Source: Spirochaetales bacterium
GTDB taxonomy: Bacteria; Spirochaetota; Leptospiria; Leptospirales; Leptonemataceae
Assembly (NCBI GenBank): GCA_015075425.1
Contig: JABTUL010000001.1
Location: forward strand, 1,860,001 to 1,924,000
DNA length: 64,000 nt
Direction of reading: 5' to 3'
The notes beneath the pieces are model-generated. The model did not search any database. It was not told the DNA's origin and saw only the letters and a list, made by a program, of their open reading frames with translations. How positions within the stretch are numbered: the first letter of the stretch is position 1; every line of letters begins with the position of its first letter. The position numbers and the translations under genes were made by a program. Positions 1 through 8,927 of this stretch are shown in pieces.

Positions 1-1450
1 CAAGCAGTGCCCTGCGTTCTGAGGCAGGCGGAGCCCGTAACCGCCCGCCGCGATTGATGAAATAACCAATCGCTTCCGGCAGGATCTCTTCCGATCCGGG
101 AGGAGACTGCAGGGGATCCAGAGCTTTGAAATCGACTGGAAAGACCGGCCAGGGCTGGCGCTTTACTGTCTCCTCACCGTGGATGAGAGATGGATGCGCG
201 AGCAGATTTTCTCGCAAGGGTAGATAATCATTGCGACGGGAAAGAAAATTCTCCAGCTGAAAATGAAAGCTCTTCTCCGATGGATAACGGTTTCGAGCCG
301 CATACAGAGTATGAAGGAAGAGTTCATGATTGCCCTGTCTGCGGTACTCCTCGACCAGCGCTGTAGCTGCCGGTGAATCCGGATACAGAAGGTTTTCCCG
401 TTCCAGATGAAAGAAAGCTCTATCGCGGCGCATGAGTCGCCCCTGGGCCTGCCGCCGGGTGCGATGGTACGCCGCAAGACTTCGCCGGATAGCATGCAGC
501 GGCGGCAGTTCTGTTAAAGCCAGTTCCTCTGCGGCAAACCGCTGCAGGGAATCGGAACTATCCTGCTTCAAAAATTTTGCATAGCTCGAAAGTGCCTCCG
601 TTTTCTGTCCCTGCCGGGCCTTCAGTGTGGCAATCAAAGCCAGAGTCTGTGCGTCCTCCGGGTGACGCTCGTAGAGGCGGCTGGCCCGATCCAGAGCACC
701 CGACAGATCCCCCAGCAAAAGATCAATGCGATACAGATGCCTTTCGAGGGCTGGATTGTCCGGTGAGAGTTCAAGGGCCGTCAGAAAGGAACGGCGGGCA
801 TCCAGAAGCTCATCCTGGTTTCCCGATTTCACAAAGGCATGCAACAGGATCAAACCCCGGCTTTCGTGAAAGCGGTGGTGCATGGAATTGATGCGCCGCG
901 CTTTTTCCAGATGGGCAAGAGCCAGCTCACTGCGCCCTTCTCTGGCATAGTGCCGGGCAAGTCCCAGCAGGGCCAGAAAATGGGCTGGATGATTCTGGAC
1001 TATGCGCCTGTAAAAGTCAAAAGCGAGCCGGGATTTCCCTTCCGTTTCATAATAATCTCCCAGAGCCGTTAACACCTGGGGGTTTCCTGGATCTGCAGAG
1101 CGAACCTGATTGAGATCAGCCAGAGCTTTTTCTCTATTGCCCAGGCGGGTGTGAATCCTGCCGCGCAAAAGAAGGGCCCTGGTATTTTTCTCATCCATGC
1201 GAAAAACACTTTCGAGACTCTGCAGAGCACGACCCAGTTCCGCTAACTCAAAGTAACTCTGGGCCAGACCCAGATGCGCATCCTTATATCCGGGGTTCTT
1301 CTCTATCGCCATTCGATAATGGTATACTGCATCGCTGAAACGCGCCTGCGAAGCCAGTGTCTCCGCCTGACGAAAGTTGCTCTGGGCTGTGCCCTCTGCG
1401 GCAAGGCCCCGGCAGAGAATCAGAAAAATATAAAAAATTACCTTTTTCAT
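1..1450 (-). CDS. Exported TPR-repeat protein (3' end outside window)
   Basis: Open on the minus strand from an ATG at 1450 to the window edge, about 483 residues with no stop seen. The first ~20 residues (MKKVIFYIFLILCRGLAAEG) look like a Sec signal peptide. After it come degenerate 34-residue helical repeats with the TPR pattern (for example AVYHYRMAIEKNPGYKDAHL and ALAHLEKARRIN), which suggests a periplasmic or outer-membrane scaffold. Its ATG overlaps the TGA of the upstream NHL/vWA gene as ATGA (1447-1450), so the two are probably translated together and may act together. Specific role unknown. The carboxyl end is missing from the window. Confidence 0.8.
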   Translation of the reverse strand, partial: MKKVIFYIFLILCRGLAAEGTAQSNFRQAETLASQARFSDAVYHYRMAIEKNPGYKDAHLGLAQSYFELAELGRALQSLESVFRMDEKNTRALLLRGRIHTRLGNREKALADLNQVRSADPGNPQVLTALGDYYETEGKSRLAFDFYRRIVQNHPAHFLALLGLARHYAREGRSELALAHLEKARRINSMHHRFHESRGLILLHAFVKSGNQDELLDARRSFLTALELSPDNPALERHLYRIDLLLGDLSGALDRASRLYERHPEDAQTLALIATLKARQGQKTEALSSYAKFLKQDSSDSLQRFAAEELALTELPPLHAIRRSLAAYHRTRRQAQGRLMRRDRAFFHLERENLLYPDSPAATALVEEYRRQGNHELFLHTLYAARNRYPSEKSFHFQLENFLSRRNDYLPLRENLLAHPSLIHGEETVKRQPWPVFPVDFKALDPLQSPPGSEEILPEAIGYFINRGGRLRAPPASERRALL

Positions 1451-3495
1451 TCGGGAATGAAATAGCCGCCGTCAGCCAGGCCGCTGCTACCTGCATAATC
1501 AACTTCCACACGCACGTCCACATAGCGACCCCGCAGAACCTGTTCGCTGCGGGTACGGTAGGTAATGATATATCGCTGATCCTTGTCTTTTGTGAGATCG
1601 ATAAAATAATCTTTCAATCGACTTTCGTCGAAAGCAGATATATAGCTACCACCGGTCATACTCGTTAGATCCAGCCACTCCGAGCGGACCAGACTGCTTT
1701 TTTCCGGATCGTCTTCTCCCTGGTAACTGATCACATCAACCTTAATCTGGTGTGCACGGGCAAACTGAACAATGCGTTGCAGGGAATACTGTCTGAAGGC
1801 CACCGGATGATAGGCACCGGACGTGATCAGAGTTACCCGCCGTGGACCCAGCGCATCCAGCAGTCCGGCCAGGGCGTCAAAGATGGCTTTACCCAGATTT
1901 ACTGTTTGTGTTACCTCACCTTCCGTCAGAATGCGCGCAATTTCGCGCCGCTTCAGATCCGCTTCTTGCGTTGCCTGGTATACCGTTCTTACCTGCTCCC
2001 CCGCGCGCACCACAGTCAGACGATCGCTGATCCGAATGTCTTTGAGCAGGGTCATGGCCAGCGGCGATAGATACTCCTGGTAGCGCTCACGCATGATCTC
2101 GCTATTCTCCTGAACCAGAACCAGATTCACTCGATGATTGTAAGGCTTGATATTATCGATACGGATTCCCCCGAGTCGATTGTCATTCTCATAGATCCGA
2201 AAATTCTTGCGCTCAAGTCCCAGGAGCGGCTTCCCTGTCCGCTGCGCCAGGGTCAGAAAAACGGCCATGGACGGGTAGGCGCGACTGTCTATGTTCTGGA
2301 TACGGATATCAAAGTTGCTGATACGAAACGCTTCCGGAACCAGAAGCAACAAACGATTGGCCGCGTAGTCGGCCAGATACAATGCATCCATCCCTGAACT
2401 GCGCGCCGCATGCAATCGCCGCAACAGCAGCCGCCGGTCCTCATTATCTCTGAGCTCTGCCAGTGAACGAAACGTTGATGTTAATGTGTCATAAAAAAGA
2501 AGATCACCGTCCTGATTGGAAATAAGCAGCCGCGTACCATCGCGGTGCAGGTGCATGGGGCGACGCATGGTCGGGTCCTCGATGGTTCGCATGAGGTTAC
2601 CATCCAGATCATAGACCAGAACCTGGTCTGCCTCCGGCAGACTCACGAACAACTCTCCCTGTGCACCCACAGCCAGGCCTCCCGGTTCCTCTTCGTCCGG
2701 GATGGGAATCACCGATAGCGGACGGCCTTCCTCTGAAAACTTAATGATTCGATGGTTGCCTGTATCGGCTACGTAAACGCCGTCTTCTGCGAGAGCAACG
2801 CCGGCCGGTCCATAAAACTGCCCTTTTCCCGAACCCCTTTCGCCAAAGGCCATCACACTGCGACCGCGGCCATCAAAGACCCGCAAGCGATCCGCTTTGA
2901 AATCAGAGACGTAAAGACGGTCATGCCGATAGGCAAGACCCAGAGGAGTCTGGAGGGGATCCCAGAAAGGCCCACTGAAATCCGTCAGATACTCTGCTTC
3001 TGAATTGAATTTTACGATCCGTCCAGAATCAAAGCAGGCCAGATATAAAGCATTTTCCTGGTCCAGGGCAAGATCAGTCGGCCCGTGGCAACTTGCTCCG
3101 CGCAATTGGTCGGTCTGTAGCAGGGAAAGCAAAGTGTACGGTCCTGGACGGGCATTGCTGCTCAGGGCAAAGCGCAGGAGCTCACTGCGCTGCCGCACCA
3201 GAGGGTACGCTCCAGCGGAAAATTCATCGAGCAACTCCCATTGTTCAAGCGCTGCATTCCAGTCACCGGAGTAATAGTAAGCATCTCCTAAGTATCTGCG
3301 GGCCAGGTGAAAGTACGGCTGGACATCAAGGGCTTTGTAAAAAAATTCTCGGGAGGCTATGTATTGCCGGTTGTTATAGAAGGCAAGGCCGCGGACAAAG
3401 AGGCTACGCGCCTGCTCTTCCTTAATCCGGAACCGGGGAATTTCCTGAGCTGAAACAACGGAAAGGAGCAAGAAAAATAGGCCCAATGCCCGCAT
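1447..3495 (-). CDS. Exported TPR / NHL-repeat / vWA-like protein
   Basis: 682 residues. A signal peptide (MRALGLFFLLLSVVSAQE) precedes a short TPR-like segment (residues ~25-80). Next comes a run of NHL-type beta-propeller repeats (about 135-370; motifs such as GPAGVALAEDGVYVADTGNH). The carboxyl half (about 400-660) resembles the vWA-related domain of large exported proteins: a 'RKNFRIYENDNRLGGI'-like entry, a NLVLVQENS strand where the metal-binding MIDAS would be, and RRVTLITSGAYHP later. The MIDAS acidic residue is replaced (VLVQENS, not DxSxS), so metal binding is doubtful. Probably a periplasmic protein-protein interaction scaffold working with the TPR protein it overlaps by 4 bp. A perfect palindrome abuts the ATG. 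No enzymatic function is evident. Confidence 0.8.
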   Translation of the reverse strand: MRALGLFFLLLSVVSAQEIPRFRIKEEQARSLFVRGLAFYNNRQYIASREFFYKALDVQPYFHLARRYLGDAYYYSGDWNAALEQWELLDEFSAGAYPLVRQRSELLRFALSSNARPGPYTLLSLLQTDQLRGASCHGPTDLALDQENALYLACFDSGRIVKFNSEAEYLTDFSGPFWDPLQTPLGLAYRHDRLYVSDFKADRLRVFDGRGRSVMAFGERGSGKGQFYGPAGVALAEDGVYVADTGNHRIIKFSEEGRPLSVIPIPDEEEPGGLAVGAQGELFVSLPEADQVLVYDLDGNLMRTIEDPTMRRPMHLHRDGTRLLISNQDGDLLFYDTLTSTFRSLAELRDNEDRRLLLRRLHAARSSGMDALYLADYAANRLLLLVPEAFRISNFDIRIQNIDSRAYPSMAVFLTLAQRTGKPLLGLERKNFRIYENDNRLGGIRIDNIKPYNHRVNLVLVQENSEIMRERYQEYLSPLAMTLLKDIRISDRLTVVRAGEQVRTVYQATQEADLKRREIARILTEGEVTQTVNLGKAIFDALAGLLDALGPRRVTLITSGAYHPVAFRQYSLQRIVQFARAHQIKVDVISYQGEDDPEKSSLVRSEWLDLTSMTGGSYISAFDESRLKDYFIDLTKDKDQRYIITYRTRSEQVLRGRYVDVRVEVDYAGSSGLADGGYFIPE

Positions 3496-3508
3496 TTATG
3501 TGACATAA
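3496..3508. promoter_or_regulatory. Perfect 6-1-6 palindrome directly before a start codon
   Basis: TTATGTGACATAA (6-bp arms around a single G) ends immediately before the ATG of the NHL/vWA gene, where a Shine-Dalgarno would normally sit. It could be an operator for a dimeric repressor. It does not match the CRP consensus and I cannot name a regulator. Confidence 0.35.
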
Positions 3509-3590
3509 TCCCGAAAACGCCAGAAAAGCGAGCACTTTTTACCCTGCCTTCCTTATGGGGCATCGGTAGATTCAGGGCCCGGTATCCGAT

Positions 3591-4430
3591 TCAAACAAAA
3601 CGCGGCGGCATACCCAGTCGGGCACGAAGTTCGTTGTTCTCTGTCAGGAGGTCCTGCAGTTCCTGCTCGGTGAAATTGCGCAGGCGGTCCATGGCGTTGA
3701 GCAATTTTTCCTTCTCCAGATTTTCCTTTGTGCTCAGATCCAGCGCCGTGCTTGTTGCCTGAAGGGTGGCCTCTGCAGATTTCATTTCTTGATCACGCCA
3801 GGCGCTGAGTCTTTCATAAGCCTCCAGTTGCTCCGATAGTTGCAGAAGTTCACTGTTCTGCATGGAGTCCATAGATTCTCTGGCCTTCTGCACGCGATCG
3901 GCAAAAGCTTGATGCTCTACATGATAGTCCATGAGTGCAGCATAGGCACGACTTTCACTTTGCTTTGCTTTCAGTTCTTCCTGAGAAAGGGCCAGCAGTT
4001 TTTCGTAGGCTTCAGTTTTCTGCCGTATTTCATGAGAAAGCGTATAAACAATGGACCGATAGTATTCCAGAACCAACTGTTGTTCCAGACAAACGGCCAG
4101 ATTTTGCGGCTGGATAGAATCCTCAAGAATCAAAGTTCGCGGCAGAAGTTCTGGATTTACGGGAAAATTGCGCGCTTCACCGGATGGCACAAGGAGGATC
4201 TTGGGAATATCGTAAACCGATTTGGCACGATGGATTGCCTGGCCAATCGCTTCCATCCCGCCCTTCTCTACCTGAATCAGGCAAAGGTGAATCTCCCCTG
4301 GCCTTGCCGTTAAATTTTCCAGGTCCGCAAAGCTCGCTTCGCGAATTTCAATGGGAAAAGGTCCACGTCTGAGTTCCAGCGGGAAGGATCGGCCCCGGGA
4401 AACATGCCAGATGATCGATGATTTTACCAC
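3591..4430 (-). CDS. Receiver-like / coiled-coil protein of unknown function
   Basis: 279 residues from a GTG at 4430 that overlaps the TAG of the upstream LptF/G gene by one base (TAGTG). Residues 1-120 have alternating beta/alpha character (IHLCLIQVEKGG, IPKILLVPSGEA, TLILEDS), reminiscent of a degenerate response-regulator receiver fold. From about 125 to the end it is a long charged coiled coil rich in E, Q, K and L. No signal peptide or membrane segment is seen, so it is probably cytoplasmic. Coupling to the permease gene suggests an envelope-related or structural job, but no function can be assigned. About 95 bp separate its stop from the next gene. Confidence 0.75.
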   Translation of the reverse strand: MVKSSIIWHVSRGRSFPLELRRGPFPIEIREASFADLENLTARPGEIHLCLIQVEKGGMEAIGQAIHRAKSVYDIPKILLVPSGEARNFPVNPELLPRTLILEDSIQPQNLAVCLEQQLVLEYYRSIVYTLSHEIRQKTEAYEKLLALSQEELKAKQSESRAYAALMDYHVEHQAFADRVQKARESMDSMQNSELLQLSEQLEAYERLSAWRDQEMKSAEATLQATSTALDLSTKENLEKEKLLNAMDRLRNFTEQELQDLLTENNELRARLGMPPRFV

Positions 4431-6058
4431 TAAGGGACTCCTCTGTCACGATTTTTCTGCCCTATCCGGGCAAGTCTGTTACGAAAAGAAAGCAGAAAAA
4501 CATGGACCCGGGCAATAGCTTTGCCGCGGGCACGGGCCAATCGAAAGAAAACAGGAGCTGTGTAGGGACGAAGCGGCCCGGTCAGGCGCTTCCAGAGCAG
4601 GGAGAGCGGAAAATCGTCGGTACGATTGGCTAAAAGCCACAGGGCGGCGATGCCAGCACCCATTACCGGCAACCAGCCGGCAAGAACGGGATGCAGGCGA
4701 TCCTGGTAACCGGCCTTCAGGCTCTCCGAAAGCACGACAAAATATCCTATATAAATCATTACGGCCAGGGCAAAACTTGAGCCCTTGCCGCCTCGCTTGA
4801 AAACCAGGCCCAGGGGAAAAGCCATGGCGAAAAAGGCAATGCACACAAAAGGCGCTGCAATTCGACGGTGTATCTCGACCGCAAAACGCAAACGGGTACG
4901 GGTTGTATCTTCCAGAAAGGCAGAGAACTGAGCATACTGCTGCATGCGATCCTGGTATTCCTGGGTGGAGGGGCCATCCGGTCTATTGACCTTGCCCTGA
5001 TTGGCCATAATCCAGATTTCAAGCTCTGTCTTTAAAGCCTGCATTTCGCCGATGGGTGGCAACCGCACTATTTCTCCTTCCTGGCCACCACTCTGGCCAA
5101 CTTTCTCAAAAAGCGCTTTTGTATTGATCTCATGGCCTTCCGTGTCTATGCGGTAGAGAAAATCAAACAGTTCAAGAAATGTATAATTATCGGGTTTTAC
5201 GTTCAATTTGCCAATGGTGCGGTTGGGTGGCTGGAATACATAGTCCAGAAAACCTTTCTGGAAATCGGTAAACTGGTACTCCGTCTTTTTTTCATTCAGC
5301 TCCAGAATGAAACCTTCATACAGCCGAACAAATTTTTCATCATGGCCTTCCTGATTCTTGCGAACCAGCAGCTCGCCCCGATCGGCATGAATGATGCGGG
5401 TCATGAAACCATCACCGATAGGAATGGACGTTTCACGCAAATGGACATATTCTGTATTCTTTATGTCCAGATCATTCTGCCATTCGCGAATCTGCACCTG
5501 TCGTAAGATATTGCCCTGGCGTTCGGCAGCATAGATATCCTGCCCTTTCTTACTGACACCATCAAACCCACCGCGGCCCATGAATCCTCCAGGCTGCACG
5601 AGTGAAAGGCTGTGATAGGTCCGTAACCAGTCTTCAAATTCTTCCCGTCCTTCCGCCGCCCGTGGGCCGTAGTAGAAGTACACTGCAGCCACCAGAATCG
5701 CTGAAAATACTCCGTAGATAAGGAACATTTTATAAATGCGATAGAAACTGATTCCACTGGCCCGCATGGCCGTGACTTCGGAATCGGTGGACAGCCGGCT
5801 GGCCGCCATGATGCCCCCCAGGAGGCCGGCCACCGGAATGGTCAAAGTCAACTTTTCCGCAATCAAATACCAGATGTACTGAAAAACGCGGAGCAAAGAT
5901 ACGCCTTTGCCCAGAAGTTCGCCGATGGCATCTTTTAGCACCAGAGAGACAAACAGAGAAGTAAGAAAGATAAAGGAGGTCAGATAGGGAACAGCAATTT
6001 CCCGGGCTATGTAGAACTCTAAAATGCCGGGGCGCACTGGCACCAGGCTCTGAATCAT
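4430..6058 (-). CDS. LptF/LptG (YjgP/YjgQ) family permease
   Basis: 542 residues from the ATG at 6058. The frame is open further upstream, but an earlier start would run into the divergent heptosyltransferase gene. Topology fits the YjgP/YjgQ family: three amino-terminal membrane segments (first after ILEFYIAREIAVPYLTSF), a large periplasmic beta-rich region (residues ~120-420), then three carboxyl-terminal segments (IAAPFVCIAFFAMAFPLGLVF onward). In Gram-negative bacteria LptF and LptG form the inner-membrane part of the LptB2FG exporter that extracts LPS. Only one such gene is present here, so the partner must lie elsewhere; which of the two it is cannot be decided. It is longer than the usual ~360 residues because of the enlarged periplasmic part. 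Confidence 0.9.
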   Translation of the reverse strand: MIQSLVPVRPGILEFYIAREIAVPYLTSFIFLTSLFVSLVLKDAIGELLGKGVSLLRVFQYIWYLIAEKLTLTIPVAGLLGGIMAASRLSTDSEVTAMRASGISFYRIYKMFLIYGVFSAILVAAVYFYYGPRAAEGREEFEDWLRTYHSLSLVQPGGFMGRGGFDGVSKKGQDIYAAERQGNILRQVQIREWQNDLDIKNTEYVHLRETSIPIGDGFMTRIIHADRGELLVRKNQEGHDEKFVRLYEGFILELNEKKTEYQFTDFQKGFLDYVFQPPNRTIGKLNVKPDNYTFLELFDFLYRIDTEGHEINTKALFEKVGQSGGQEGEIVRLPPIGEMQALKTELEIWIMANQGKVNRPDGPSTQEYQDRMQQYAQFSAFLEDTTRTRLRFAVEIHRRIAAPFVCIAFFAMAFPLGLVFKRGGKGSSFALAVMIYIGYFVVLSESLKAGYQDRLHPVLAGWLPVMGAGIAALWLLANRTDDFPLSLLWKRLTGPLRPYTAPVFFRLARARGKAIARVHVFLLSFRNRLARIGQKNRDRGVP

Positions 6059-6094
6059 TCTTGCCAGCCGACTTACAAGCGAGGTGGCTGTCCC

Positions 6095-7144
6095 ATGCAG
6101 CGCATTCTGCTGGTTCAAACTGCTTTCCTGGGCGATGTCATCCTTACCACTCCCCTCATCCGGGCCATTCGACAGACCTATCCATCGTGCCATCTGGACG
6201 TTGTTGTCAATCAAGAAGCAGCGGCCATCCTTAACGGAAACACTGCAGTAAACGGCATTCTCATACTGGATAAAAAGGGCAAGCACCGCGGGGCAGGCTT
6301 TTTGCGCTTCATCAAGGAGATCGAGCGCAGGCGCTATGATCTTTTGCTCTCACCCCACGAATCCCATCGTAGTGCGATCCTTGCCCGATTTTCGAAAATC
6401 CCCGAGCGCATCGGCTACAAGAGCGCAGGCTTTGCCCGCCTCGCCTATACCCGGACCGTGCACCGCCGACTCGACCTACCGGAAGTGGAACGGCTTCTTG
6501 CTTTCTTCAAAGATGCCCTGGGAGTTTCCGCCTCGTTTGATCCCTTTCCGGAGCTCTTCAGCCCGGAGGAAAGCGAGCGGGCAGCAAGCGATATTCTGCA
6601 ACGCCATGGGGCCAGGTTACCCATCCTTATCGCGCCTTCCTCTGTCTGGACCACCAAACGCTGGCCGGTCTGGCATTTCAGCCAGCTGATCAAGCTGCTC
6701 CTGACCGGTTACAAAAACCCGGTATTTCTTCTGGGCTCCGCTGCGGACCGGAAACTGGCTGCGGATATAATAAAACTACTAAAGTATACGGTCCCGGACT
6801 CCTTCCAGAAGCGGGTCGTGGATCTGTGCGGCCAGACATCGTTTGCTGTGTTATTTTCCCTGATGCGGAAATCGCGCCTGCTCATTTCCAACGATTCCGC
6901 ACCGGTTCATTTTGCTCAGGCGGCGCGACTGCCCGTCGTCTGTATCATGGGTCCGACAACCCCGGCCCTCGGATACGCACCCATCACACCGGAAAGTCAT
7001 GTGGCCCAGATAGATCTACCCTGCCGCCCCTGTGGAACCCACGGTGGTCATGTCTGCCCGCTGGGCCACTTCCATTGTATGGAGAAGCTATCCCCGGAAT
7101 ATGTCAGTATGCTGGCCGGAAAGGCCATGCTTACGACTACATAG
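6095..7144 (+). CDS. waaF: ADP-heptose:LPS heptosyltransferase (GT9)
   Basis: 349 residues. It opens with the family start RILLVQTAFLGDVILTTPL, carries IAPSSVWTTKRWP in mid-protein and the carboxyl-terminal donor-site stretch LISNDSAPVHFAQAARLPVV, followed by GPTTP. All are hallmarks of RfaF/WaaF heptosyltransferase II, which transfers heptose from ADP-heptose to the LPS inner core at the cytoplasmic face. Divergent from the LptF/G gene with 36 bp between starts, so both LPS genes probably share a promoter region. Its 3' end overlaps the convergent M23 peptidase gene by 8 bp. The exact acceptor is not knowable from sequence; the symbol is by family resemblance. Confidence 0.88.
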   Translation: MQRILLVQTAFLGDVILTTPLIRAIRQTYPSCHLDVVVNQEAAAILNGNTAVNGILILDKKGKHRGAGFLRFIKEIERRRYDLLLSPHESHRSAILARFSKIPERIGYKSAGFARLAYTRTVHRRLDLPEVERLLAFFKDALGVSASFDPFPELFSPEESERAASDILQRHGARLPILIAPSSVWTTKRWPVWHFSQLIKLLLTGYKNPVFLLGSAADRKLAADIIKLLKYTVPDSFQKRVVDLCGQTSFAVLFSLMRKSRLLISNDSAPVHFAQAARLPVVCIMGPTTPALGYAPITPESHVAQIDLPCRPCGTHGGHVCPLGHFHCMEKLSPEYVSMLAGKAMLTTT

Positions 7145-7967
7145 GGATGTAGCTCGCTGGATTTTTCTGACGACCGGCAAACCGGACTTCGTAGTGCAAA
7201 TGCGGTCCGGTCACTCTGCCTGTTTGTCCGGTGCGCCCGATGCGCTGCCCGGCATATACATATTCGCCCAGGGTCACATCGATGCTGCTCAGGTGCGCGT
7301 AGTAAGTCTGGTAACCGGTCAAATGTTCAATGACAATTAAATTTCCATAGCCTCCGCGGTTGTACTCTGCCCGGCGCACACGTCCCGCTGCCGTTGCTTT
7401 CACTGGAGTACCATTGACTGACTTGAAATCGAGCCCTCCGTGAAATTCCGTCTGCCGTGAGAACGGCCCGCTGCGCCAGCCAAAAGGCGAATTTACGCTG
7501 AGATGTTCAAGGGGCTTAAGACGCGGAACAGGACCCAGGAAATGCTGATAGCTGCCGCCAAAATCGGAATTGGAGGTGATGAGAGCATCATGCAATTGCA
7601 TGCGCAGTCGTAGTCGGCCGGGAGGGGACACATCCTCGAGACGGGCATCACCAAAGGTGGCCAGATTGTTTTCCAGAGCTTCCTCATCATACACGTCGCG
7701 TAAAAGGGAGGCTATTTGTGCCTGCCGCTGGAAAAGGATTTCTGACAGGTGCAGGGTCCTTTGCAGCCGCGGCAGGAGATCCTCGGGATCGTCTTCGTTT
7801 ATGGAGGTCGTCGATTCCAGGGGAGAGAGCAGGAAAAAAAAGATCGCAAAGAGGACCGCGCCCATAGCCACACTGGCCAGGCGCAGAAGAAAAGCCGGTG
7901 ACAGAGAAAAGACATGCGTCCGTTCCGAACCTTCCCATTGCAGGCAGAAAAGCGTTTCTGTTTTCAC
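7137..7967 (-). CDS. Membrane-anchored M23 (LytM-type) peptidoglycan endopeptidase
   Basis: 276 residues from a GTG at 7967 that follows AAGGAG with short spacing and lies 13 bp after the stop of the preceding gene; a longer reading would overlap that gene entirely. One membrane segment (residues ~20-45, LLRLASVAMGAVLFAIFFFLL) precedes a short helical linker and an M23 domain with the zinc ligands HGGLD (HxxxD) and HLHYE (HxH). The domain begins at SPFGWRSGPF and ends with the protein. Such enzymes cleave peptide cross-links in peptidoglycan; since all zinc ligands are kept, this one is probably active. It is last in the ParA-led run, suggesting regulated or localised wall cutting. Confidence 0.9.
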   Translation of the reverse strand: MKTETLFCLQWEGSERTHVFSLSPAFLLRLASVAMGAVLFAIFFFLLSPLESTTSINEDDPEDLLPRLQRTLHLSEILFQRQAQIASLLRDVYDEEALENNLATFGDARLEDVSPPGRLRLRMQLHDALITSNSDFGGSYQHFLGPVPRLKPLEHLSVNSPFGWRSGPFSRQTEFHGGLDFKSVNGTPVKATAAGRVRRAEYNRGGYGNLIVIEHLTGYQTYYAHLSSIDVTLGEYVYAGQRIGRTGQTGRVTGPHLHYEVRFAGRQKNPASYIPM

Positions 7968-7980
7968 CTTTCTCCTTCCA

Positions 7981-8211
7981 TCACTCCAGTAGCCCTGACA
8001 GAACGATAGCGCGCAGGACCAGTTGTAGCAAAAGCCCGAATAGCAGGGACCAGCCTGTAAGGACCGATCTTTGCCAGATAGCCGGTATTGCCAGTATCGG
8101 ATACAGGAGAAGCCATTCCAGAGACACCCATTCGATAAAAAGAAAAAAAGCCAGAGCCGCCTGCAACAAGCAAAAATAGACCCAGCCAGCAAGGCTGGAA
8201 AGAAAGCTCAT
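7981..8211 (-). CDS. Small polytopic membrane protein
   Basis: 76 residues, almost entirely hydrophobic, with two or three membrane segments (SLAGWVYFCLLQAALAFFLF, LLLYPILAIPAIW, WSLLFGLLLQLVL). Its ATG overlaps the TGA of the MORN gene as ATGA, and the M23 gene starts 13 bp after its stop. This coupling, and the way it fills a space that would otherwise be an implausible hydrophobic extension of the M23 protein, support it as a real gene. Size and position recall small MreD-like proteins, but the resemblance is only in hydrophobicity; no function is claimed. Confidence 0.65.
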   Translation of the reverse strand: MSFLSSLAGWVYFCLLQAALAFFLFIEWVSLEWLLLYPILAIPAIWQRSVLTGWSLLFGLLLQLVLRAIVLSGLLE

Positions 8212-8927
8212 GGGTTCTGGATCAGTTCATCCGGACCGATTTTCTGACCCGCTGAATATTCGGTGCTGTACTTAAGGCGCCCGTCGGGATCATAGACCCG
8301 CAGCGCTCCCTGCAATTTTCCATCCTGGTAATGCATCTCCCGGTACAGAGTCCCTGAGGCATAATAGGATTTCCACAGTCCCACAGGCTCGTCACGATGC
8401 AACGTCCCCTCAAGGGCCAGCTTCCCATTTCTGTGGTAGCGCTTCAGGCGACCTTCATAGTAACCGGAAATAAACTGCCCCTCTTCTTCAAGGCTGCCAT
8501 CAGGAAAATAACGCCGGTAGGGACCGTTTTCATTGCCGTAATCCGTAGTAATCAAGAAGCCAAACGTACGTCGGGGCTCGGGCCGGTATTCCATCGTCTG
8601 AACTATGGCTCCCTGTGCATCGCGAAACTCCCAGCGGCCATACCGCCAGTCGTTGCGGTACTCACCACTGGTTGTTACAGTCTTGCCATCCATGGCAAAA
8701 TTCTGCCAGAGGCCTGTGCGGCCGCGGTCATCTTCTCTGCCCTGACGGGCGATTTTTCCGTCGCTGTAGTATTTGCGAAATAGACCGGTTTCATCTTTGT
8801 AAGACCAGAGTCCAAAAGAGCGATCGTACTTTGCACCTGTTGGAACACCGACCGGACGCGGCGGCTCTTTAAGCCGCGTGCACCACAGACCGGAAAAAAG
8901 AATGAGAAAATAAACTATCGAATGGAT
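8208..8927 (-). CDS. MORN-repeat (toxin-antitoxin-like MORN_2) lipoprotein with non-canonical start
   Basis: The frame carries MORN_2-type repeats well upstream of its first ATG (8693): GLWSYKDETGLFRKYYSDGK and GLWQNFAMDGK lie before or across it. Further upstream is a signal-like stretch SIVYFLILFSGLWC with a possible lipidation Cys. No ATG, GTG or TTG occurs between the in-frame stop near 8960 and that Cys. Candidates are ATC at 8927 (8 nt after GGAG), ATA at 8918 (overlapping the upstream TAG as ATAG) or ATT at 8903. I show the ATC, giving 239 residues. Trp at -1 of the lipobox is unusual. MORN_2 proteins are usually surface or periplasmic structural proteins. Third in the ParA-led run. 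Confidence 0.6.
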   Translation of the reverse strand: MHSIVYFLILFSGLWCTRLKEPPRPVGVPTGAKYDRSFGLWSYKDETGLFRKYYSDGKIARQGREDDRGRTGLWQNFAMDGKTVTTSGEYRNDWRYGRWEFRDAQGAIVQTMEYRPEPRRTFGFLITTDYGNENGPYRRYFPDGSLEEEGQFISGYYEGRLKRYHRNGKLALEGTLHRDEPVGLWKSYYASGTLYREMHYQDGKLQGALRVYDPDGRLKYSTEYSAGQKIGPDELIQNP

